Made by a program: the position numbers and the translations under genes. From Psoroptes ovis (Eukaryota > Arthropoda > Arachnida > Sarcoptiformes > Psoroptidae), in assembly GCA_002943765.1 (NCBI GenBank), contig PQWQ01000025.1, forward strand, positions 679,059 through 743,058: a stretch of 64,000 bases of DNA, read 5' to 3'. The notes under the pieces are model-generated. The model worked only from the letters and a program-made list of their open reading frames with translations. It was not told the origin of the DNA and searched no databases. Below are positions 34,792 through 46,100 of the stretch, one piece after another. Each line of letters opens with the position of its first letter. Position 1 is the first letter of the stretch.

Positions 34792-36487
34792 TCAACATTT
34801 ACGACCAGAAGAAGAATATTTATCTTTTAATTGTAATTTAAATTTTCGATATAAAATACGATTATTTTCAATTTCTAAATCTTTAGTCGAATGAAAATTA
34901 TTGGCTACTTTGAAGCCACGATGTATTAGGAATGCATTATCGATGACGGCAAATTGATAGCCAGCCATATTCAATTCACATGTCTGCAAAAGAAACAATT
35001 AGATTTGCACTCAAATTGATTCAACTTACTTGACTGATACGATTGAAACCGTATTGTCGAAAACGTTCATCATAAAACGGTACATGATTATGACTAATGT
35101 AAAATGGTTCCCATGCATCATGCCATTGAACATAATACAATATTCGTATGTCATCACCGGAATGACTAGATGAATGATTGACTAAATGATTTGTTTGCTG
35201 CAACCAAGCATTATAATCTGTATATTTATGACATTTCCAACACAGTTCTATATAAAATGGTCGAACATATTGTTTTTGGATTGCACCAATCAATTCTAGT
35301 TTATTGCCTGGTATCAATCCATCCAAATCATTGTTTTCCTTAAATTTAGCAGCCGAATTCAAATCAATTTCAAATGTTGGCATAACATAGACCACCAATG
35401 AATTTGAATGAATATTTTCATTGTGTTCGAGTTGAGATTTGTAATTATTTTCCACTTTTGATTTGTGGATGAAATTCAAGAAATGATCATATAAATTTTT
35501 CGATGGTATCAAATCAACATCAATGACTAATGTATATTCGGTCAATGAATAACGACGAGCTACATTTCGCAGCAAATTATTTGGATATGGTACCGGGTGA
35601 TTATAATTACTCGATTGTTCGGCATTGTGATTATATTTTCTGTCCAATTTTTCAATCGATTCTTGCATTCGACGGCCACAATTGTGTTCGGCAATCATTC
35701 CATCAAATTCGTCATATATTTTCTGAACATTTGACCAATGAAGCGAATCGAAAACATTTTGCATTTGATTTGCATTCAATTTCTTAGTGGATGAAAACAA
35801 ATTTAACGGATAAACCAGATGAAAGTTCGTATTGTTTCTAATGAACACATTACAATATCGCAATAATAGAATCGTTTCAATAATGATTGGCAATTGTTGA
35901 ATCGTAGTGGCAAATATTGCCACTGATATTGGTCCATTTTGCCATCTTTGCGCTAACAAATCCAAATGATGTAGCTGTGTTAGTGTTGAATGTGTTGCAA
36001 TCGATAAATCATTTTGTTTATATAAATGATTACCATTTTCTAAAATGTCTAATTTATTTACAATTGAAAAACGCCAACGTGAGTCTTCAAATGCGGTGGC
36101 AGTCGATATTGAATGAATAATACGATATTCACCTGATGAGTCTAACACTGAGCTTAATGATCGTAATGATTTGTACATTTGCTCACGTTCATTCATAATT
36201 TGTTCATTACTGTATTTGCTCAGATGTTTGTCATAATTTAAATGACTATATAAGTCTGTAGCCTTTTCGTTTTCACTTTGATTATTTGTTCTTTTTTCAT
36301 TTTCATCAATTTTCACTTGCAGACGTGATTCCAATCGTGACATTAATGACATGTGAATTATCTGTAAAATTTCAAAATTTTAGTTTGTTCATTACTTCAA
36401 ACCAACATTCAAGCAACAACAACCGACCTGAAGAATGGCAATCAAAAACACAAGAAATAGTACAACTTTACGGAATAAATGAGACAT
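34792..36487 (-). CDS. B4GAT1: Beta-1,4-glucuronyltransferase 1 (B4GAT1)
   Basis: A Golgi type II glycosyltransferase that adds glucuronic acid to xylose, priming LARGE-type matriglycan on alpha-dystroglycan. Three exons (36487-36428, 36361-35030, 34983-34792) encode 527 residues, longer than human (415) because of the stem region. The first exon supplies the cytoplasmic tail and signal anchor MSHLFRKVVLFLVFLIAILQ. The GT49 domain includes RNVARRYSLTEYTLVIDVDL (DVD metal-binding motif), WEPFYISHNHVPFYDERFRQ, YGFNRISQTCELNMAG and NAFLIHRGFK. The C-terminus ILYRKFKLQLKDKYSSSGRKC closely matches the vertebrate ending. The start was chosen for the in-frame anchor; the second exon alone would lack one. 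It is divergent from the sDscam cluster. Confidence 0.94.
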
Positions 36488-36838
36488 TTATCCGTTCCAT
36501 TCGATGATTATTTTACATTTTAATTTATTTAAAATTGTATTCATCATTTAAACATTGGACATATGATCGACAATAATCGAAAATTGTTCTGAGCGCTATC
36601 GATTGTCAAGTATCGATTGCAAAAACAATACAATCGATTAACAACAGATCGATTGTTTCTGTTGTAGAAGGAAGGATGCTTCTTCTTCTTCTTCTGAAAC
36701 AATTGATGGCGCGTAAATCATAAACACCTGTGTATTTTTATTATTTGTGATTGTTCTTTGTTTTGAGTCATATGATGATCATTCAGTGAACAATGTTTGC
36801 CGCGCAAACATTAAAAAATCGAGAATCAATCAGTGAAA
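36488..36838. other. Divergent promoter region of B4GAT1 and sDscam cassette 1
   Basis: This 351 bp region separates the B4GAT1 start from the first sDscam cassette. It carries a CTT trinucleotide run at about 36680-36694 and GATGGCGCG at 36705-36713, the form of the cluster motif belonging to cassette V1. Confidence 0.6.
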
Positions 36839-37187
36839 ATGATTTCGAAAATAATCATTTTCAATTATTTATTGATTGTTGTGGCTGCTGCAACCAATTT
36901 ACAAGTGCCAAAGTTGCATCCAATCACTCCAAAATATTATAAAAATATTGGAACCAAATTAAAAATATTATGTTCAATTCAACACGGTTCGAAACCGATA
37001 CAATTTGAATGGCATCGAAATGGTCATCGAATCAAAACAAACAATGACCATGTAATTATTGAAAATGATGACTATGATTCAATGTTAATCATAAACAAAT
37101 TGAACTCAAATGATTCTGCCGATTATGTTTGCATTGCCAAAAATTCCTATGGTCAAGATCAACAACGAACAATGATTATTGCTACGG
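36839..37187 (+). CDS. sDscam variable cassette V1 (signal peptide + Ig1)
   Basis: MISKIIIFNYLLIVVAAATN is a signal peptide, followed by one I-type Ig domain with Cys in KILCSIQ and DYVCIAKN, and FEWHRNG around the core Trp. It ends in phase 1 before GTAAGT. It belongs to the B-like subclass (NDSADYVC, GQDQQ). Its upstream motif is the variant GATGGCGCG, core at 36707. Confidence 0.88.
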
Positions 37188-40100
37188 GTAAGTTGAAAGT
37201 TTTTATTTTATTTATTTTAGAAATTGAGTCAATATGTGGCGCGTAATTTTCTGGTGAAATATTTGAATTTTTTCATTCGATTTTGAATGATGATTGTTTT
37301 GACTTTTGAATGTGTTCATAGTTGTCTATGAGAGACTATAAGCTGCAATGATGAAATTAGTGTTGATGATTGAATGTTTGATCATATTGATCAATTCTTT
37401 CGCTTGTCAATCGCCACCTAAATTGATTCAGTCATATAAATCACAAATTAATCAAAAAAATGGTACAAAATTGATAATCGTATGCATTTTGCAAGAAGGC
37501 TCCAAGCCATTCAAATTTGAATGGTATTTCAATGACCAAATAGTCCCAGAATCATCGAATGAATATCGAATCGATTCATTCACAGATGATCAATCTCAAT
37601 TGACCATCACTGAATTGCATCGAAAACATTCGGGCAGCTACTCATGTATTGCAAGCAATCGATTCGGTTCAGATAAACAATCAACTAAATTGATTGTAAC
37701 AGGTTTGTAGTATTTAATTGTTATTTCATATTTCATACAAAACGTGGCGCACAATTTGCATTCAACAAACATTTGTGATTTTAAATCCATGACTGTATCA
37801 ATGCGTGTTACTTTTGTCATCATTCCCAATATATTCCAATTGTGAATGTGTTTGAATCAAATGTATTTTACCATTGAACTAATCATTATTTTGATGACAA
37901 TCAATTTGATTGATTGTCAACAATCGCCAAAACTTGCTGAACATGTCCCGAAACGTTCACAAAAGATTGGCACCAAGCTACAGTTATTTTGTTCAATCGA
38001 AAGAGGTCAACATCCTTTGAAATTTGAATGGTCAAAAAATGATGAACCAATTTCATCTTTGTTGGTTGCTGATAATAATTATCAAATTGATTCAGATGAT
38101 TATAATTCAGTATTAATCATTAATCAATTAGATTCCCAAGATTCAGCCAATTATTCATGTATTGTCCGAAATGAATTTGGCTATGATCAACAGACTACCA
38201 TTTTAATGGTAAAAGGTTTGACCATTTTTATTTTTTTATAATAATCAAATTATTCAATTTCAATGACAATATGTGGCGCTTTGTTTGTTGTTATTTTTGA
38301 TTTCAAAATTTTGATTATTATCATTTGAATTGATTCAATGTATTCATTGTTTTGGTGCTGATCTTTGCTAAGCAAAATGATGTATTATTGCTTGTTGAAA
38401 ATAGTGATTTTGATTTCATTAATTCAATCAATTAATTCCGTTATTCCACCAAAATTGATTGAGTTTAAACATGAAAATCATCAGAAAAACGGTACCAAAT
38501 TTTCAATCAGTTGTATGATCCTTGAAGGTTCAAAACCTTTGCAATTTGACTGGTATTTTAATGACAAGAAAATTTCGCAATCATCAGAATATCGAATCGT
38601 TTCATTTGATGATGACCAATCTCAAATGACGATTGCTAAGATATCTACCAAGCATTCGGGAACATATTCATGTTTAGTCAAAAATAAATTTGGTTCTGAT
38701 CGACAATCAACACGTTTAAAAGTAATAGGTTTGTGTCATTGTTTGATTTATAATTACAATTTGCATGTATTGACAATATGTGGCGCATATTTTGCTGTCG
38801 ATTAGAGTTTATAGATAATTCAATGTTATTGATTTGAAATATTAATCAGTGAATATCTTTGGTTCACTCGAATGTTTTCAATGTGAATGTGAAACAAATC
38901 AAGATGAATGCATTGAGAATAATAATTAGTTTATTATTTGTAATTAATAATTCAAATATATCAGCTCAAATTGCACCAAAATTAGACCGATTTCATGGTG
39001 AAAAAATTCAAAATATTCATAGCAAATTTAAACAATTGTGCAGTGTTTTAGAAGGTTCTAAACCTTTGAAATTTCGATGGTATCGAAATGATCAACCATT
39101 GTTTAATGATGATGATCATCATCATTTAAAGATCAATAATCAAGATGATGATTCTACTTTACTAATTATCGATAAATTGATTGAAAATGATGCAGCAAAT
39201 TATTCTTGTCATGTTTCCAATCAATTTGGTCATGATGTTCAATCAACCATTCTGATTGTCAAAGGTATTGACCATTTGCTTTTATTTATTCCAAATTTTG
39301 TTTTCTCATTTTAATCCATATCAATATGTGGCGCATATTATGTTACGAGTTTTGATTTTCAGTTTTGAAATTTGAATTATTTCGTTTTGTTTGTTTGTGT
39401 CATTTGAAAATACATTGTTATTCCTGCAGACTGTTTGGTTAGTTTGTTGTGATAAGAATGTATTTATTCCAATTAATAACTAAATTATTTCTCCTGTCAT
39501 TCATCCAATTGATTGTTGAATGCCAAATGCCACCGAAATTGGATGAATTTAAATCAACAAGATTATTAAAGAGCGGCTCTAAATTGACCCTTGTATGTGT
39601 TGTGCAAGAAGGCACCAGACCATTCCAATTTGAATGGCATTTTAATGACCAGAAAATTTCGCAATCATCTGAACATCGAATCAATTCGTTTGATGATGAC
39701 CAATCTCAATTGACGATTGATCATTTGAATCATGATCATTCTGGTAAATATTCCTGTGTGGTCACCAATGATTATGGCCGAGATGAACAATCTTCAAAAT
39801 TGATTGTAACAGGTTAGAATCGTTTTTGAATCTTTTATATTTGTATTTCCAACAATATGTGGCGCACAATTTTTGATTCAAATATTTTTGATGTTTTTGA
39901 AATTGATGATATTTCGCTGTTAATTTCACACATTTGTTTCCTCGTACAATCATTTGAAGTTTTGATTCTTCATTAGTTTTGATTACTGCAAAATTCGAAA
40001 ATGTTTTCACCGCTGTTTTCATTGATTATTATTTTGAATGTGAAATTGATTGGCAGTCAAATTGCGCCTAAATTAGATGATTCATTTAAACCAATCAAAT

Positions 40101-43100
40101 CGTTGAAAAGTGGCTCTAAATTGTCATTAGTTTGCACAATCATTGAAGGTTCAAAACCTTTTGAAATTGAATGGCATTTTAATGATCAGAAAATCACCGA
40201 AAGCCAAGATTATCATATTGAAATGATTGGTGATGAACGATCATTACTAGCGATCGACAATGTCAGTCTGAAACATTCGGGCAAATATTCTTGTTTGATT
40301 CATAATGATTTTGGTCATGATCAACAATCGACACAATTAATTGTAACAGGTTTGATATATTAATGAATTGATTTTGATTTAATGTATTGTGATTTCTATT
40401 TCAAAACAATGTGTGGCGCTTCATTTGTATGATTTCTAATCGAAAATAATGAATAGTTTCAATTGCTTACTCTGAATCAATTATTTGATTGTGTCATTGT
40501 CCATTGGTCAATTTTAGTGAAAATGTTTCATTTGAAATTGTTTATTATTTTCAATCTGATTATATCGATTGGTGCCAATTCGCCGAAATTGATTCAATTC
40601 AACCCGAATTACCGGCAAAATAATGGCACTAAATTTAGCTTAATTTGTATGATACAACTGGGTTCCAAGCCATTCAAATTTGATTGGTATATGAATGATG
40701 AATTATTGAAATCATCGAATGAATATCGTATCGATTCAATTGATGATGAATCACGTTTAACTATCATTAAATTGAAACCAAAACATTCTGGCCTATATTC
40801 TTGCATCGCAAAAAATAATTTCGGTTATGATCGACAATCAACCAAATTAACTGTAACAGGTTTGACATTTTGAAATATTTTTGTTTTTGAAATGATGATC
40901 ATATTCTCATTTCGGACAATATGTGGCGCACAGTTTTTGATTCAAACGTTCCTTGATGAATTTATTTTTGATTTTATTCAATTCAACTTCATAACATTGT
41001 TTCAGTCACAGCCCCGAAATAAATGTTGAAAATGTTTTCAATTATTTCAATGATCATAATTTGTATGCAAATCATACAAATATCATCCGGCCAACCACCG
41101 AAGCTTGCTGAGCATGTTGCCAAACGTTCACAGCTTCTTGGAACTAAATCGAAAATCACTTGTTTTGCGCAGCAAGGTTCAAAACCTTTTCGATTTGAAT
41201 GGTATAAAAATGATGATAATCAACAGCTATTAAATGATCATTTAAAATATCGAATTGATTCTGATGATGATACATCATTGTTGACAGTTTTCAATTTAGA
41301 CAATACTGACTCAGCTAATTATTCATGCATTGTGCGAAATGCATATGGTCATGATCAACAAATGACCATTTTGAATGTCCAAGGTTTGATTATTTTATAT
41401 TTATAATAATATTCAATTTCAAAACAATATGTGGCGCTTTTGAGTTTAAATTTATATTTTTTACTTTTATTTGATACTTATCAATTCTCAGTATTTTCTC
41501 AATGATTCATCATTGCCTGTGTTAGTATTACTTTGTGATTTAATCTCCTTTAAATAATGATGAAATTGTTTATTATTTTCAATTTGATCGTATTGATTCG
41601 AGCCAATCCACCTAAATTGATTCAATTCAATCCGAATCACCGGCAAAATAATGGCTCTAAATTTAGCCTACTTTGTATGGTACAAGAGGGCTCCAAACCA
41701 TTCAGATTTGAATGGTTTTTTAATGATTCAAAAATTTCAACATCAAACAATCATAAAATTGAAATGATTGGTGATGAAAGATCATTGCTTGTGATTGAAA
41801 ATGTTGATCATAAATATTCTGGTGAATATGATTGTATTGTCACCAATCAGTATGGTTCTGATCGACAATCATCTAAATTGATAGTTACAGGTTTGAATCT
41901 TATAAATTTAATTTCCTAATTTTTAATTTCAATTTGATTTTCCAAACAATGTGTGGCGCTTGATTTGCTTACCATTCAAACATAGTCTTTGATAGTTTTA
42001 AGGCAAATTGTTATAAATCTCTGGTTTTTTGCAAACAATCATTTGATTTGTGTTGATGTTTGATGATTAAATATTGTAGAAAAATGTATTATATTTTGAT
42101 TTTGATTCTATTTTCGGCCCAAATTAATTGTCAAATATCACCGAAATTGAGTGAACATGTTGCCCATAGATCACAAGATATTGGCACAAAATTGAAGTTA
42201 TTTTGTTCAGTTGAAAAAGGTGATCGTCCATTGAGATTTGAATGGCATCGAAATGACCAATTATTGAATGATTATGATGATAATTATCAAATTAATAATA
42301 ATCAAGATGATGACTCTTCATTGCTCGTTATTAAGCAGCTAACAATCAATGATTCAGGCAATTATTCTTGTCATGTTTCTAATCAATTTGGTCATGATAT
42401 TCAATCGACCCTTTTACTGGTCAAAGGTTAGATTATTTATTTTGAATTTATTTGATTTAAATTTTTGAATTTACGATTTTTTCAATTTCGAAACAATGTG
42501 TGGCGCTTAATTTGACATATTTTTCAAACATTTTTCAAAATTGATTCCACATACAATATTCATAACTTGTTCATTGATCAGCTATTGATTCAATATTTTC
42601 ACCATTTAGTCAAATTTCAAAAATGTTTATGAAACTGATAATTTACTGTTTGATTGTGGTTAGTTTTGCTAATGCAAAACCACCAAAGCTGCACAACTTT
42701 ATGCCACAATTAGTTCAAGAAAGTGGCACTAAATTCTTATTACTATGTTCAATACAAAAGGGTCATAAACCATTTAAATTTGAATGGTATTTCAATGATC
42801 AAATATTACTTTCAAAATCATCGAATGAATATCGAATTGATTCATTCACCGATGATCAATCACAATTGACTATTGATAAAGTTAATCCTAAAAACTCTGG
42901 CATATATTCTTGTATTGTTCGAAATGAATTCGGTTATGATCGTCAAACATCTAAATTGATTGTAACAGGTAGAATTTTGATTTAAATTTTGATTTTAAAA
43001 TTTTCAATTTCAAAACAATGTGTGGCGCTTCATTTTCTAAATAATCGAAACATATTGTATAAGCAATTATTGGCGCTTTAATTATTAGAAATGAATCAAT

Positions 43101-46100
43101 ATTTTGTTCATTCAAGTCTCGAATGATTTGATAACAAAATAGAAATGTTTTCGATTCTAATTTTACTGTCAATTACAAATTTGATCGCATGTAATTTGCC
43201 ACCAAAACTGGCTGAAAATGCTCATCAGCGTTCATCGATTGTTGGTGGTAAAACCAAAATTTTATGTTTAGTCGACGAAGGTTCTAAACCTTTTAAATTT
43301 GAATGGTATTTGAATGATGATAAACGACTATTGAATGATAATCATAAATATCAAATTGATTCTGATGATGATACTTCACATTTGGTCATCTTAAATCTTG
43401 ACTCAAATGATTCTTCAAATTATTCTTGTATTGCTCGAAATCGATTTGGATTCGACAAACAGACAACTAAATTATCGATTAAAGGTTTGACATTTTTGAT
43501 TTAGTTTCATTTGGTCAACAAATTTTTTAAATTTAAAATTCAATTTCATAACAATTGGTGGCGCTTAATTTTTGAATTAATCTTTGAAGGTATTAAGAAT
43601 AATTTGAACGATCATTTTCTAATCATTCATCCTAACAATACATAAAGTATTTGTATTAGATTCAAAAAATGAAAATGTTCATTCTAATCAGTTTTTACTG
43701 TTTGATTGTGATTAGTTTTGCTGATGCAAAACCTCCAAAATTAAACAACTTCATTACTCAATCTGTGCAAGAAAGTGGCTCTAAATTTACATTATTATGT
43801 TCCATACAAAATGGCCACAAACCATTCAAATTTGAATGGTATTTCAATGATCAAATACTTTCAAAATCATCAAATGAATATCGAATCGATTCAATTGATG
43901 ATGATCAATCACGTTTTACGATACCTAAATTGCATCGTAAACATTCAGGCAAATATGTTTGTGTGGCTAGAAATGAATTTGGTTCCGATAGACAATCATC
44001 GCAATTGATTGTAACAGGTTTGTTCTTGATTCTTTTTATTTTTTGATGATTATTGTTAATTGGTCCATATTTAGTCCGTTTCAAGTATTCAATTTATTTG
44101 TGTTCTAATTAACTTTCATTTCTTTAATTGAATCGATTATTTACATTCTTATTTTTGACCTAGGGCCATGATCAACAAATGACCATTCAAAATGTCTTGG
44201 GTTTCACAAATTTGTGATAATTCGAAACCAAATTTGCATTGACTATCAATATGTGGCGCCTTATTTAGTTGAATTTTTGATCATTTTCGATTGACAATTC
44301 AATTTTCAGCAATCAGATACGAATCATCTGTTAGATCTCTGATTTCATTTTCATCTCCAAGTCCTAGTTTGCCTTTGATTATTGAAAGAAAATGTATTCA
44401 ATCAATAATTTGATTATTTTGTGTTTGTTAATTTGTGTGAACATAATTCAGTCATCCTCACCACCAATTCTAAGTGAACATATACCTATTCGACAGCAGA
44501 ATGTTGGCACTAATTTGAAAATATTCTGTTTCGTTCATGAAGGCTCCCAGCCATTTCGATTTGAATGGTATCGTAATGATCGTCTAATTGTTGATTATGA
44601 TCATTCAAAATATCAAATTGATTCAGAATCTGATACATCTTTGTTGACTGTTTTCAATTTGAAAAGTGAAGATTCAGCCAATTATAGCTGCTTGGTCAGA
44701 AATGATTTCGGTCAAGATCAACAAACAACAAGTCTTAAGGTTAAAGGTTTGATTTTTTTCAAATTATTTCAAATAACATTATCATCCAATATGTGGCGCC
44801 ATTATTTGACAAAATTTTGACAAATTCATTCAAATTTTTTGACATTTTTTCATAACTTTTTAGTCATTTCATACTATTTAATCACCAATGCATTTATCTA
44901 TGAGAATGTATCAATTATTTTCAATTAGTTTGATTATTATTTCACAATTATTTTTGATTGCCGATGCAAATCGACCCAAATTGGATGAATTTAAATCATC
45001 AAGATCATTGAAAAATGGTACAAAATTGTCAATATTCTGCACAGTTGTTGAGGGTTCAAAACCATTCAAATTTGAGTGGTATTTGAATGATGAAATAGCA
45101 TTGAAATCTTCGAATGAATATCGAATCGATTCAATTGATGATGATCAATCACGTTTTACGATTGCCAGTTTGAACGTAAAACATTCTGGTCGTTATTCTT
45201 GTACCGCAACCAATCAATTCGGTTCTGACAAACAATCAACTAAACTTACAGTTACAGGTTTGTGCATTGATATGATTGAAACTTTAAATTATTTGAATTT
45301 AATTTCGATTGTCCATCAAAGTGTGGCGCATTTATTTGCGTATGTTTGATTTGATTTTTGATTTGAATTGCTTTGCATAGTGATGCCATTTCTGTGTCAA
45401 TTAATCTGGTTTATTTATTTGTTTAAATTTGAAAAATGCATAAAATTCATTTGATTTTATTATTGTTTTCTTATTGTGTTTTGATCAATGCTCAAATTTC
45501 ACCCAGATTGGATGAATTTAAATCATCCAAAACATTAAAAAATGGTACTAAATTATTATTATTTTGTGGTGTTCTTGAAGGCACCAAACCTTTGCAATTT
45601 GAATGGCGATTTAATGACAAGAAAATTTCGCAATCATCAGAATATCGAATTAGTAATTCATTTGATGATGATCAATCTCAATTGATGATTCCCAAAGTAA
45701 CATTGAATCATTCAGGAATATATTCATGTTTGGCTAAAAATAATTTCGGTTCTGATCGACAATCAACACGTGTATCAGTGATAGGTTTGTCTTAATCAAT
45801 AATTTAAATTGAAAAATTGTTTGATTTTAAATTTTCAAATATGAACAATATGTGGCGCATATTTGATCATTTGCTCTTTAGTTGATAGGTTTTTATTAAT
45901 AATGATACTAATAATAACCGAATGCATTTGATTCTTGCTTTGAAGTGAAGTGTTCATTGAATTTGAAAATGTATTCAAATCAATTAATTTTACTGCATTT
46001 ATCATTAGTCTTTGTGCTAATCTCAGCTGATTCACTAATCCCAAAATTAGATGAATTTCATTCATCAAAAACTTTAGTGAATAGTTCAAGATTTTCATTG

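Noticed and set aside
40463..40522. In-frame N-terminal extension of cassette V8
   Set aside because: It would place residues before a normal signal peptide and would use a start that lies closer to the motif than in other cassettes.
42951..43172. Minus-strand frames overlapping the sDscam cassettes
   Set aside because: Several such frames exist across the array; all are shadows of the Ig exons or cross intercassette DNA without codon signal.
44018..44160. Possible full extra cassette between V14 and V15
   Set aside because: Only the last 44 bp (44161-44204) resemble a cassette; no ATG, signal peptide or first Ig half is present.
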